From: Mesonia aestuariivivens
GTDB taxonomy: Bacteria > Bacteroidota > Bacteroidia > Flavobacteriales > Flavobacteriaceae
NCBI RefSeq assembly: GCF_019311235.1
Contig: NZ_JAHWDF010000008.1
Location: forward strand, 1-64,000
Direction of reading: 5' to 3'
DNA length: 64,000 nt
Part shown: positions 53,603 through 62,132 of the stretch, piece after piece
Position numbering within the stretch: the stretch's first letter is position 1
Layout: each line of letters begins with the position of its first letter
Position numbers and translations under genes: made by a program
Notes under the pieces: generated by a model
What the model was told of the DNA's origin: nothing
What the model saw: the letters and a program-made list of their open reading frames with translations, nothing else
Databases searched by the model: none

Positions 53603-54010
53603 TTATTCTCCTTTAACTTTAATGGCCGGTTCTGAGGTTGGCTCAGATACCTTTATTATATTTTTAATTTCAACGATTTTTTCCCAACCGTCTTTATTAG
53701 GATTCTCTTTTATTTTCCCTTTTAAAATAACAGGAATCATATCATAATCTTCTCTTTTAAACTCTTCTACTTGACTAGCCAATTTTTTAGCCATTTCATC
53801 GAGTTCTACTCCGTAAATAAAATCATCTCCTTTAAGTACCGCAGCATCTTCCGTATAAATATACTCACCGCTAAGAACTACTTCACCATCAGAAGAAATT
53901 GTTTCTACTTTCTCAACAACTTTATCGTTATCTGATGCTTTCTTTTCTTCATCTTTACAGCTTATACTAACTATTGAAACTGCTAAAAGTGTAATGATAA
54001 TTTTTTTCAT
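53603..54010 (-). CDS. Lipoprotein of unknown function between sufB and sufC
   Basis: A 135-residue protein with lipobox SISC (C18) after a 17-residue hydrophobic signal. The mature part is acidic and beta-rich: [26 protein letters not shown], summarised here as residues 44-69, then a helix and [22 protein letters not shown]. The pattern recalls NlpE C-terminal-like OB folds, but I cannot assign it. It lies 16 nt after sufB and 14 nt before sufC, so it is cotranscribed and splits two genes that are normally adjacent. Confidence 0.8.
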   Translation of the reverse strand: MKKIIITLLAVSIVSISCKDEEKKASDNDKVVEKVETISSDGEVVLSGEYIYTEDAAVLKGDDFIYGVELDEMAKKLASQVEEFKREDYDMIPVILKGKIKENPNKDGWEKIVEIKNIIKVSEPTSEPAIKVKGE

Positions 54011-54026
54011 ATGATATTCTATTCTA

Positions 54027-55475
54027 TTAACCTACTGATCCTTCTAATGATATTTCTAATAATTTTTGAGCTTCCACCGCAAATTCCATAGGAAGTTTAT
54101 TTAATACTTCTTTACTAAATCCATTTACAATAAGCGCAATTGCTTTTTCAGTATCGATACCGCGTTGGTTACAATAAAAAATTTGATCTTCTCCAATTTT
54201 ACTGGTGGTTGCCTCGTGCTCAATTTTAGCTGTTTTGTTTTTAGCCTCAATATATGGGAAGGTATGCGCTCCACACTCATTCCCCATTAATAAAGAATCA
54301 CACTGCGAGAAGTTCCTTGCGTTTTCTGCTCTTCCGTTAATTTGAACTAAACCACGGTAAGAATTCTGAGATTTCCCAGCAGAAATACCTTTAGAAATAA
54401 TGGTACTCTTTGTGTTTTTACCTAGGTGAATCATTTTAGTTCCTGTATCTGCCTGTTGGTAATTATTAGTTACCGCAATAGAATAAAATTCTCCTACCGA
54501 GTTATCTCCTTTTAAAATACAAGAAGGATACTTCCACGTTACAGCAGACCCTGTTTCTACTTGCGTCCAAGAAATTTTAGCATTTTTCTCACAAAGCCCT
54601 CTTTTGGTAACAAAATTAAAAACTCCACCTTTCCCATCTTTGCTTCCAGGAAACCAGTTTTGTACCGTACTATATTTAATTTCGGCATCATCTAGCGCTA
54701 CTAATTCTACTACCGCTGCGTGCAATTGATTTTCATCTCGCATTGGTGCGGTACAACCTTCTAAGTAACTCACATAGCTCTCTTCGTCTGCAATTACTAA
54801 GGTTCTTTCGAACTGACCGGTACCCGCTTGATTTATTCTAAAATATGTTGATAGCTCCATTGGGCAACGAACACCTTTTGGAATGTAACAAAAAGAACCA
54901 TCACTAAATACTGCTGAATTTAATGCTGCATAGAAATTATCTTTTTGCGGAACCACAGTACCTAAATATTTTTTCACTAATTCTGGATGTTCTTTGATCG
55001 CTTCTGAAATAGAACAAAAAATAATTCCTTTTTCTGCTAATGTTTTTTTGAAAGTTGTAGTTACAGAAACAGAATCCATCACCACATCTACAGCAACACC
55101 AGCAAGCATTTTTTGTTCATCTAAAGAAATTCCAAGTTTTTTAAATGTATCTAATAACTCTGGATCTACTTCATCTAGACTATCGTATTTCGGCTTTTTA
55201 TTGGGAGCCGAGTAATAAGAAATATTTTGAAAATCGGGTTTAGGATAATTTACATTTGCCCAATCTGGCTCTTCCATTTCTTGCCAAATACGAAAAGCCT
55301 CCAGACGCCAATTGGTCATCCATTCTGGCTCTTCTTTCTTTTTAGAAATAGCTCTTACAATATCTTCATTTAAACCAACTGGAAAGGTTTCAGATTCTAT
55401 ATCTGTGTAAAAACCATATTCATATTCTTTGGTTTCTAACTCTTTCTTTAAGTCGTCTTCTGTAAATTTATTCAT
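54027..55475 (-). CDS. sufB: Fe-S assembly scaffold protein SufB
   Basis: A 482-residue Suf[20 protein letters not shown] near 50-68, [19 protein letters not shown] near 198-216, [19 protein letters not shown], and the C-terminal [20 protein letters not shown] region with cysteines at the SufB-SufD interface. It is the scaffold on which Fe-S clusters form. It starts 19 nt after sufA. Length is normal. Confidence 0.97.
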   Translation of the reverse strand: MNKFTEDDLKKELETKEYEYGFYTDIESETFPVGLNEDIVRAISKKKEEPEWMTNWRLEAFRIWQEMEEPDWANVNYPKPDFQNISYYSAPNKKPKYDSLDEVDPELLDTFKKLGISLDEQKMLAGVAVDVVMDSVSVTTTFKKTLAEKGIIFCSISEAIKEHPELVKKYLGTVVPQKDNFYAALNSAVFSDGSFCYIPKGVRCPMELSTYFRINQAGTGQFERTLVIADEESYVSYLEGCTAPMRDENQLHAAVVELVALDDAEIKYSTVQNWFPGSKDGKGGVFNFVTKRGLCEKNAKISWTQVETGSAVTWKYPSCILKGDNSVGEFYSIAVTNNYQQADTGTKMIHLGKNTKSTIISKGISAGKSQNSYRGLVQINGRAENARNFSQCDSLLMGNECGAHTFPYIEAKNKTAKIEHEATTSKIGEDQIFYCNQRGIDTEKAIALIVNGFSKEVLNKLPMEFAVEAQKLLEISLEGSVG

Positions 55476-55494
55476 TACTTAATTTTCTTCTTTA

Positions 55495-55824
55495 TTAAAG
55501 TGAAAATGATTCACCACAACCACAAGTTCTTTGTGCGTTTGGATTGTTAAAAACAAATCCTTTACCATTTAGGCCACCAGAATATTCTAGTATGGTCCCA
55601 ACCAAGTATAAAAAACTTTTTTTATCTACCACAATTTTCACTTGGTTAGCTTCAAAAAGCTTATCGCCTTCTATTTGTTCTTTATCAAATTTTAGATCGT
55701 AAGAAAGTCCAGAACATCCTCCACTTTTTACTCCTACTCTCACGAAATCTGTAGCCACATCAAAACCTTCTTCAGCCATAAGCTGCCCTAGTTTTGTTTT
55801 TGCTTCATTACTAACTTCAATCAT
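55495..55824 (-). CDS. sufA: A-type Fe-S carrier (SufA/IscA family)
   Basis: A 109-residue HesB/IscA protein with the three conserved cysteines: C37 in VKSGGCSGLSY, and C101 and C103 in RTCGCGESFSL. A-type carriers accept and pass on clusters. It is first in the SUF operon, with a TATATTTG box at 55854-55861. The symbol follows the operon context; ErpA or IscA naming is possible. Confidence 0.92.
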   Translation of the reverse strand: MIEVSNEAKTKLGQLMAEEGFDVATDFVRVGVKSGGCSGLSYDLKFDKEQIEGDKLFEANQVKIVVDKKSFLYLVGTILEYSGGLNGKGFVFNNPNAQRTCGCGESFSL

Positions 55825-55853
55825 AACGCAAATCGTTAATTAATTTAATTTGG

Positions 55854-55861
55854 CAAATATA
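55854..55861 (-). promoter_or_regulatory. -7 box of the SUF operon
   Basis: Reverse strand TATATTTG, 29 nt before the sufA ATG. The -33 position has no TTTG, which would suit an activated or regulated promoter. Confidence 0.5.
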
Positions 55862-56062
55862 CCATTTACAACCGTGAATACCATATAGCTAAACATTATT
55901 CTAATTTATTTTACAATCAAAAAACATTATACAGCTATAGTTTCAACTTACTATTTTATTGGTCGAAATAAACTTCTATAAATAACTAAAACTTTAGCTT
56001 TTCTTCTCTATAATCGCTAAATTTTATCCACAAAAATCTAATCTATAGAGAAAAAATTAAAT

Positions 56063-56096
56063 TTTGAATGAAAATCTTTATTATTAATTAATTTTG
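56063..56096 (+). promoter_or_regulatory. Promoter of thiL
   Basis: TTTG (56063-56066), 22 nt, then TAATTTTG (56089-56096), ending 32 nt before the ATG. Confidence 0.5.
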
Positions 56097-56128
56097 CAAG
56101 TTGACAAAACAGCATAAAGTCTCAAGAT

Positions 56129-57187
56129 ATGTTTGATAATAAAGATAGTAAAACCAATTTATCTGAATTAGGTGAATTTGGACTCATAGATCACCTTACG
56201 CGTTATTTTGAAGTAAAAAGAACTTCAACCAATATCGGTATTGGCGACGATGCCGCAGTTTTAAACTTTGAAGGAGATGAAACTGTCGTAACCACAGATT
56301 TATTGGTAGAAGGCGTTCATTTCGATTTGTCTTTTATGCCGCTTAAACATTTAGGCTATAAAGCTGTGATGGTAAATCTTTCTGATGTTTATGCGATGAA
56401 TGCAGAGGCTACGCAAATTACCATTTCTATTGCCGCTTCTAACCGTTTTCCTGTAGAAGCTTTAGAAGAATTATACGCCGGTATTTTATTGGCTTCTAAA
56501 AAATATAATGTTGATGTGGTTGGTGGCGACACCACCTCTTCTACTGCAGGGTTAATGATTAGCATCACCGCCTTGGGGAGAGCTAAAAAAGAAAAAATAA
56601 CCACTCGTAGCGGAGCAAAAGCGAATGATTTATTAGTGGTTTCTGGAGATTTAGGCGCTGCATACATGGGCTTACAGGTGCTAGAACGTGAAAAGCAGGT
56701 TTTTAAAGCCAACCCAAATGCACAACCCGACTTAGAAGCTTACAGTTATATTGTTGAGCGTCAACTAAAACCTGAAGCTCGTAAAGATATTCCAGAATTA
56801 CTAGAAGCGTTAGAAGTGCAACCAACATCGATGATCGATATTAGCGACGGACTTTCTTCTGAAGTGATTCACTTATGTAAAAACTCTAAAGTCGGTGTTA
56901 ACATTTTCGAAGAAAAAATACCATTAGACCCTACGGTAATTACAGTTTGCGAAGAATTTAATATTGATAGTACGATGGTCGCTTTGAGCGGTGGTGAAGA
57001 TTATGAACTTTTATTTACAGTAGATCAAAGTGATTATGAAAAAATAAAAGCAAATCCTAACTTAACCATTATTGGTCACATGACCGAAGAACGTGAAGGA
57101 ATGCACCTCATCACTAGAGCAAATCAAAAAATCCCTATCCAATCTCGTGGTTGGAATTCTTTTGAAGATGCAAATGACGAAGAATAA
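56129..57187 (+). CDS. thiL: Thiamine-monophosphate kinase
   Basis: A 352-residue ThiL with NIGIGDDAAVLN, VVTTDLLVEGVHFD, VNLSDVYAMNA, VVGGDTTSS, IDISDGLSSEV and SGGEDYELLFTV, the full set of nucleotide and metal motifs of the PurM-like family. It makes thiamine diphosphate from the monophosphate, the cofactor that OdhA in this window also needs. It stands alone with its own promoter and terminator; no other thi gene is near. Confidence 0.95.
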   Translation: MFDNKDSKTNLSELGEFGLIDHLTRYFEVKRTSTNIGIGDDAAVLNFEGDETVVTTDLLVEGVHFDLSFMPLKHLGYKAVMVNLSDVYAMNAEATQITISIAASNRFPVEALEELYAGILLASKKYNVDVVGGDTTSSTAGLMISITALGRAKKEKITTRSGAKANDLLVVSGDLGAAYMGLQVLEREKQVFKANPNAQPDLEAYSYIVERQLKPEARKDIPELLEALEVQPTSMIDISDGLSSEVIHLCKNSKVGVNIFEEKIPLDPTVITVCEEFNIDSTMVALSGGEDYELLFTVDQSDYEKIKANPNLTIIGHMTEEREGMHLITRANQKIPIQSRGWNSFEDANDEE

Positions 57188-57209
57188 TTTTCTTTAATTT
57201 ATTATATTG

Positions 57210-57240
57210 AAAACTCTCGCTATTATGCGAGAGTTTTTAT
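57210..57240. terminator. Bidirectional terminator after thiL
   Basis: AAAACTCTCGC pairs with GCGAGAGTTTT around TATTAT. It runs into the stop codon of the convergent small membrane gene. Confidence 0.88.
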
Positions 57241-57440
57241 TTGTCTTTTTTTGAAGTTTTAAAAAGTCGGAATAAAATATAAATCGAAAATAGCAATATA
57301 ATCGTAAAGCCAGTTACAGAAAATACAATTCGCCAAGAAGCGAACTCTTTATAATTTTCTAACATTCTAAACAACTGAAATCCTTGAAAAATATTCAAAA
57401 AGCCAAGCGCGATTACTAACGGTATTAATCTTTTTTTCAT
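57237..57440 (-). CDS. Small two-helix membrane protein
   Basis: A 67-residue protein with hydrophobic segments at about 5-23 and 37-60, a positively charged start (MKKR) and end (FKTSKKDK). I do not recognise it. It starts 20 nt after the ACT-domain gene in the same direction and probably shares its transcript. Its stop lies within the thiL terminator. Codon use is like the neighbours, so it is likely a real gene. Confidence 0.65.
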   Translation of the reverse strand: MKKRLIPLVIALGFLNIFQGFQLFRMLENYKEFASWRIVFSVTGFTIILLFSIYILFRLFKTSKKDK

Positions 57441-57460
57441 TATTCTAATTTAATTGGTTT

Positions 57461-58117
57461 TTAATTCTTCAACCCCTTAATCGCAGCAAACGCTTGCTCT
57501 ACCAAATCTTCTTCTACCAAAACAGTAAACTCATTTGTCGTAGAAACGACCTCGTATAAAGCGATATTTTGCCAAGCCAAATGTTTAAAAATTTGATAAT
57601 ATAAACCAGCGACTTTAAAATTATCTTGTGGCAATTGTACACTAATCGCTGCCAAACCTTCCCGCTGAATAATTAAGTTTTCTTCTTTAAAAAATGAATT
57701 AACTTTTTCAGTCTCTGAACCAGATATCATGATATTGCTCTCTAAAATACCTCGAGTGAAGGCGTAAAATAAGTGTGTATTTTCAGAAACATAATTCAGT
57801 AATTTCCCGTGACAATTCACCAACGTATTTGTATTTTTAAACGTAAACGCCGATATATTTGAACGCACCGTAATATCTCCTAAGTTTTTGAAAGCAAGCT
57901 TTATTTTTTGATTTTTGCTCACTCCAGGCGGAGAGTGATAACGTCGCAACGCCATCATAACGGCACCTGTTTTTACTGGTTTTTTCAACATCGAAGTGAT
58001 CTCTGGTTGCAATTCTTCTGCCAAAGCACTAAAATTAATAATTTCTCGCTGCAAAGCTTCCTCTAAGAATGGTTGTGATTTTAAGATTTGCTCAACACCT
58101 TGCGCTACCGTTTTCAT
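57461..58117 (-). CDS. Stand-alone ACT-domain protein beside aspartate kinase
   Basis: A 218-residue soluble protein. Residues 1-75 are helical (VAQGVEQILKSQPFLEEALQ). About 88-145 contains one beta-alpha module (LGDITVRSNISAFTFKN). About 153-215 closely follows the ACT pattern of aspartokinases: LAAISVQLPQ, KVAGLYYQIFKHLAWQNI, ALYEVVSTTNEFTVLVEE and AFAAIKGL. No kinase or other catalytic domain is visible. It is divergent from the aspartate kinase with 99 nt between the start codons, so a regulatory partnership in aspartate-family amino acid synthesis is an attractive inference. Confidence 0.7.
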   Translation of the reverse strand: MKTVAQGVEQILKSQPFLEEALQREIINFSALAEELQPEITSMLKKPVKTGAVMMALRRYHSPPGVSKNQKIKLAFKNLGDITVRSNISAFTFKNTNTLVNCHGKLLNYVSENTHLFYAFTRGILESNIMISGSETEKVNSFFKEENLIIQREGLAAISVQLPQDNFKVAGLYYQIFKHLAWQNIALYEVVSTTNEFTVLVEEDLVEQAFAAIKGLKN

Positions 58118-58216
58118 TTTGTTAATTATTTAACTTTATGTGTAAAATTAGTAAAATTTAAATATTTATAAGGTAAATAACTTGATCTCAATTACATTCG
58201 GGAAAAATATAATGAA

Positions 58217-59539
58217 ATGAAAGTTTTAAAATTTGGTGGCACCTCCGTAGGAACGATTGGTAATATTCAAAAAGTAAAAAAAATTATTCACGATGGTGAG
58301 CCAAAAATTGTTGTGCTATCTGCCATGAGTGGCAGCACAAACAAATTAGTAGAATTATCTCAATTCATCAAATCTAATCAAGTAGCAGAAAGCGAAGCCA
58401 TCATTCATCAACTTGAACAAAAATATTTAGCAGCCATAACTGGGCTTATTAAAGATGAAGACAGCATAGAGCAGCTCAAAAAATACATTTATGCCCTTTC
58501 AGAAAGATTACAATCTTCTATTGATAATCAAATTAGTAATTACAACGAAATTGTTGCGCAAGGTGAATTATTTTCTACCTATTTAGTGAATCAATTTTTA
58601 CAAGAACAAGGTATTGCTTCAGCATTAATTCCCGCTTTAGATTTCATGCGTGTAGATAAAGAAGGAGAACCTGATTACTTTTACATTCAACAAAACATCA
58701 ATCGGATTTTAAAAGATAATCCCAACCAAGAAATTTACGTAACTCAAGGTTTTATTTGTTTGAATAATGAAGGAAATATTAGCAACTTAAAACGCGGTGG
58801 TAGCGATTACACAGCCAGTATTATTGGTGCGGCTATTAAAGCTGAAGAAGTACAAATTTGGACCGATATTGATGGCTTTCATAACAACGATCCTCGCGTT
58901 GTAGAAAACACATATTCTATTGCAGCACTTTCTTTTGATGAAGCTGCAGAGCTAGCTTATTTCGGCGCAAAAATTCTTCATCCCCAAACCGTGGTTCCTG
59001 TTAGAAATTTGGAAATACCAGTTCGTCTAAAAAACACCAATGCTCCTGAAGCTAAAGGAACCTTAATCTCTAATAAAATTACAGGTGAAGGCATTAAAGC
59101 TATCGCCGCTAAAGATGGAATTACCGCCATCAAAATTAAATCTGAACGAATGCTGCTCGCCCACGGTTTCTTAAAAAAGGTTTTTGAAATTTTCGAGAAA
59201 TACAAAACCGCTATCGACATGATTACCACATCAGAAATTGCAGTTTCTTTAACTATCGACGATAACAATTATTTACCAGAAATTACCTCAGAACTTCTCA
59301 AATTTGCACAAGTAGAATTAGAAGAAAACAAAAGCATTGTCTGTATGGTAGGCAATAATATTATTCATCATAAAACTACTCCGCAGCTTTTTAATATTCT
59401 ACAAGATGTAAATATTCGCATGATTGCTTATGGCGGCAGTAACAATAATATTTCTTTATTGGTTAATACCGAAGACAAAACTAAAACTTTAAAATTACTT
59501 AATGCATATATTTTTAAACCTCAGCCTGCTTTCGATTAA
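58217..59539 (+). CDS. Aspartate kinase
   Basis: A 440-residue aspartokinase. The N-terminal substrate motif KFGGTSVG is at 4-11, then LKRGGSDYTASIIGAAI near 195-211 and VQIWTDIDGFHNNDPRVV near 215-232. Two ACT domains form the C terminus (HGFLKKVFEIFEKYKTAIDMITTSEIAVSLTID region, about 315-350). It is monofunctional: no homoserine dehydrogenase domain follows. It commits aspartate to lysine, threonine, methionine and diaminopimelate. A free ACT protein lies divergently upstream. Confidence 0.93.
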   Translation: MKVLKFGGTSVGTIGNIQKVKKIIHDGEPKIVVLSAMSGSTNKLVELSQFIKSNQVAESEAIIHQLEQKYLAAITGLIKDEDSIEQLKKYIYALSERLQSSIDNQISNYNEIVAQGELFSTYLVNQFLQEQGIASALIPALDFMRVDKEGEPDYFYIQQNINRILKDNPNQEIYVTQGFICLNNEGNISNLKRGGSDYTASIIGAAIKAEEVQIWTDIDGFHNNDPRVVENTYSIAALSFDEAAELAYFGAKILHPQTVVPVRNLEIPVRLKNTNAPEAKGTLISNKITGEGIKAIAAKDGITAIKIKSERMLLAHGFLKKVFEIFEKYKTAIDMITTSEIAVSLTIDDNNYLPEITSELLKFAQVELEENKSIVCMVGNNIIHHKTTPQLFNILQDVNIRMIAYGGSNNNISLLVNTEDKTKTLKLLNAYIFKPQPAFD

Positions 59540-59554
59540 TTTTAAAATTCACAT

Positions 59555-59581
59555 AAAAGACTGTCATTTGGCAGTCTTTTT
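59555..59581. terminator. Bidirectional terminator after aspartate kinase
   Basis: AAAAGACTG pairs with CAGTCTTTT, with a further T.G/C.G extension around ATT. It ends at the stop codon of the convergent hydrolase. Confidence 0.8.
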
Positions 59582-60360
59582 CAACTAAATAAAGTTATCA
59601 ATTTTTCTCCCAACTCTTCTCTATTTTCTAAATAACTCATATGTCCGTCCTCAAAAGCAATAAAATTTGAATGTGCTTGTTCAGCAATTTCTTTAATTTC
59701 TTGAAACGGAACGACTGGATCATTTTTACCTGAAATAATTACTTTCTCTCCTTTATATTGCTGAAGAACCTTAGTGCGGTCTTTCCTGTTTTTTAAGCCT
59801 TCTATAGCCGCAATAATATTTTCTTCAGGAATTTGGGTCGCCTCTTCTACCAAGGTATTAATTTTGGGTCTTAATGCATTTCGGTTTTCATCAGTAAATA
59901 AATTTTTAATCGCCATACTTATAAAAGCTTTCTTGTTTTGCTTTACCAAACGCTTGGCGCGATCACGATTTTGCTTACGCTCTTCAGAATCTGCTACGGG
60001 AGAAGAATTCAGCAATATTAATTTTTCTAATTGCTGCGGAAATTTCTCTGCAAACGCTAACGCCACATAACCACCCATTGAATGTCCAATCAACGAAAAT
60101 TTTTTAATTTTTAAATGAAACAAAACTGCATGTACAACTTCTGCCATCGTTTCCATTGAATGGATATAACCTAATTTCTCGGTATTTCCGTGACCTAATA
60201 AATCTATAGTTACTACTCGATGCGTCTTTTTAAGTTCCAGTGTCAAATGTTTCCAAATACTTGAACTTTCTAAAAAGCCATGGAGCAAAACGATTGTTTT
60301 GCCTTTACCTTCAGCAGTAAAAGCAATTTGTATATTTTTGTAGGAGATAAATTCTTGCAT
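59581..60360 (-). CDS. Alpha/beta hydrolase
   Basis: From the ATG at 60360 the protein is 259 residues, starting MQEFISYKNIQIAFTAEGKG; the frame runs on to a TTG at 60384, but that extension would cross the promoter box. The fold is typical: oxyanion HG at 27-28 in VLLHGFLES, the nucleophile S94 in GHSMGG, the acid in SGKNDPVVP and the His in FEDGHMSYLENRE. It belongs to the large YbfF/MhpC-like esterase group; substrate unknown. The -7 box ends 4 nt before the ATG, so the transcript is probably leaderless. Confidence 0.88.
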   Translation of the reverse strand: MQEFISYKNIQIAFTAEGKGKTIVLLHGFLESSSIWKHLTLELKKTHRVVTIDLLGHGNTEKLGYIHSMETMAEVVHAVLFHLKIKKFSLIGHSMGGYVALAFAEKFPQQLEKLILLNSSPVADSEERKQNRDRAKRLVKQNKKAFISMAIKNLFTDENRNALRPKINTLVEEATQIPEENIIAAIEGLKNRKDRTKVLQQYKGEKVIISGKNDPVVPFQEIKEIAEQAHSNFIAFEDGHMSYLENREELGEKLITLFS

Positions 60361-60364
60361 TGCG

Positions 60365-60372
60365 CAAAAATA
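60365..60372 (-). promoter_or_regulatory. -7 box abutting the hydrolase start (leaderless candidate)
   Basis: Reverse strand TATTTTTG followed by CGCA and then ATG. With the usual distance from -7 box to TSS, transcription would begin at or next to the A of the start codon. Confidence 0.6.
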
Positions 60373-60446
60373 ACGTCTTTTCAAGTATTTGAAAGTTTTG
60401 AATTATAAATCTAATTTGCTTTTCCTAAAAACATTAGCTTGATGTG

Positions 60447-60467
60447 ATGCTGAAGCAAGTTTAGCAT
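60447..60467. repeat. Small palindromic intergenic element
   Basis: ATGCTGAA-GCAAG-TTTAGCAT forms an 8-bp hairpin with one G.T pair. Read on the reverse strand it is GTCATGCTAAAC.TTGCTTCAGCATCAC, close to dispersed elements I recall from many Flavobacteriaceae intergenic regions, and related to the element at 9670-9696. It lies between two divergent genes. Confidence 0.5.
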
Positions 60468-60499
60468 GACGCAATTTAAATATGATAAAAACCATTTTC

Positions 60500-62056
60500 A
60501 TGAAAAAAACAAACCTTCTTTTTCTTTTCAGTCTTCTCATATCGATAAGTCTTTCAGCACAAATAAAAGACCGTAAACTCGATAAAGTCATTCAAAACTC
60601 ATTAGAAACTTTTGAAGTTCCCGGTATTTCTGTGGGAATTATTAAAGACGGAAAAATTGTGTATGCCGAAGGTCACGGAGTTCGTTCTTTAAAGAATAAC
60701 AAACCGATGACGAAAGAAACCTTAGTTGGTATTGCTTCTAACAGTAAAGGATTCACCTGTTTTTCACTAGCGATGTTGGTAGATGAGGGTAAACTAGATT
60801 GGGACGATAAAGTGCGTAAATACATTCCTGAATTTAAAATGCCCGATGCTTTTGTGACTGAAGAATTTACCATTCGCGACCTAGTAACGCACCGAAGCGG
60901 TTTGGGTCTTGGAGCCGGCGATTTAATGTTTTTTCCTGAAGGAAGCGATTTTACCATAGAGGATGTGATTGCCAATATGAGCAAACAAGACCAAAAAAGT
61001 GCTTATAGAAGTTCTTTCAAGTACAATAATAATATGTTCATTATCGCGGGAGAAGTGCTTCATCGTGTAAGTGGACTCACTTGGGAAGAGTTTATCGAGC
61101 AGCGTATCCTACAACCTGTCGGAATGAAAAACAGTAAAGCTTCTTACAGCCGCGTGACCGATAAATCGAATATTATTGATGCACACACCAGAACAGAAGG
61201 AGAAGTAATTCACATTCCGCACGACTGGAGCGACCTTGCCAATCCTGCTGGCGGTATTATGAGTAACGTTTCTGATATGCTAACTTGGGCAGAATTTCTA
61301 ATGAACGATGCGGTGACTAAAAAAGGAGAACGTTTATTAAGTGAAGAGCAAATGCATAACTTATGGCAATTGCAAACACCATTACCTGTAAGTAAAGAAA
61401 ATGATTATAACACTCATTTTTCTGGCTATTCATTAGGTTGGTTTGTAAGTGATGTAAATGGTGGTTACAAACAAGTTAGCCACACAGGCGGTTTATTAGG
61501 AACGGTTACACAATTCACTATGATTCCTGAATTAGATTTAGGGATTGTGGTACTTACCAATCAAATGGTGGGTAGTGCTTTTAGCTCGATCACCAATACC
61601 ATTAAAGACAGCTATTTAGGTTACAAAGACCGAAATTGGGTCGAAAAGTATGGCGAGAAAAATGAAGAATGGATTACCTATAACGACAGTATAAAAACAG
61701 TAGTTTACAAACAAGTTGAAAAAATTAAAAATAAACCAGCGTTAGAAACTTCAAAAATCTTAGGAACTTATCAAGATGATTGGTTTGGTGAAATTACCAT
61801 CAAAAAAGAAGGCAACGAACTTCAAATTTCTTCAGCACGTTCTTCTCAACTTACAGGAAAATTACTTCCTTACAGCTTAACCACTTATATTGCAAAGTGG
61901 GACAATCGCAGTTTTGATGCTGATGTTTTTGTTCTATTTACGCTGAATGAAAAAGGTGAAGCTTCAGAAATTACGATGAAACCAATCGCACCCATTACCG
62001 ATTTCAGCTTCGATTTTGAAGATTTGCATTTTTATAAAAATGAAACTGAAGATTAA
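60500..62056 (+). CDS. Serine hydrolase of the beta-lactamase (class C-like) family
   Basis: From the ATG at 60500 there are 518 residues; an ATG at 60482 would add six before the signal peptide. The signal ends near SLSAQ (20). Active-site motifs are SNSK at 80-83 (SxxK), YNN at 175-177 (YxN) and HTGG at 328-331 (in place of KTG). The C-terminal roughly 120 residues form a DUF3471-like beta domain (ILGTYQDDWFGEITIKKEG). It is exported to the periplasm or beyond. The family includes esterases, D-aminopeptidases and penicillin-binding enzymes, so true beta-lactamase activity should not be assumed. Confidence 0.88.
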   Translation: MKKTNLLFLFSLLISISLSAQIKDRKLDKVIQNSLETFEVPGISVGIIKDGKIVYAEGHGVRSLKNNKPMTKETLVGIASNSKGFTCFSLAMLVDEGKLDWDDKVRKYIPEFKMPDAFVTEEFTIRDLVTHRSGLGLGAGDLMFFPEGSDFTIEDVIANMSKQDQKSAYRSSFKYNNNMFIIAGEVLHRVSGLTWEEFIEQRILQPVGMKNSKASYSRVTDKSNIIDAHTRTEGEVIHIPHDWSDLANPAGGIMSNVSDMLTWAEFLMNDAVTKKGERLLSEEQMHNLWQLQTPLPVSKENDYNTHFSGYSLGWFVSDVNGGYKQVSHTGGLLGTVTQFTMIPELDLGIVVLTNQMVGSAFSSITNTIKDSYLGYKDRNWVEKYGEKNEEWITYNDSIKTVVYKQVEKIKNKPALETSKILGTYQDDWFGEITIKKEGNELQISSARSSQLTGKLLPYSLTTYIAKWDNRSFDADVFVLFTLNEKGEASEITMKPIAPITDFSFDFEDLHFYKNETED

Positions 62057-62076
62057 AATTTAATTCAATTAAAATC

Positions 62077-62111
62077 ATAAAAAAAGGCTTCGAATCAACG
62101 AAGCCTTTTTT
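62077..62111. terminator. Bidirectional terminator between serine hydrolase and aminopeptidase P genes
   Basis: AAAAAAAGGCTTCG pairs with CGAAGCCTTTTTTT around AATCAA, between convergent genes. Confidence 0.9.
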
Positions 62112-62132
62112 TAATTTATATTTTCTTACCAA

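Larger units (their letters stand above)
55825..56128. other. Divergent intergenic region between the SUF operon and thiL
   Basis: About 300 nt, very AT-rich, with a reverse promoter at its left end and a forward promoter at its right end. I see no iron-sulfur or iron-responsive operator palindrome that I can name, and no reading frame of note. Confidence 0.6.

Noticed and set aside
57237-57440. The 67-residue membrane protein as a toxin of a toxin-antitoxin pair.
   Set aside because: There is no antitoxin-like partner; the upstream gene encodes an ACT protein, and the charge and length alone are not evidence.
60361-60384. TTG start eight codons upstream for the alpha/beta hydrolase.
   Set aside because: The extension runs through the -7 promoter box; the ATG at 60360 starts directly at the conserved strand.
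60500-62056. Beta-lactamase resistance gene.
   Set aside because: The third motif is HTGG and a DUF3471-like C-terminal domain is present, as in many esterase or peptidase relatives; resistance cannot be inferred.
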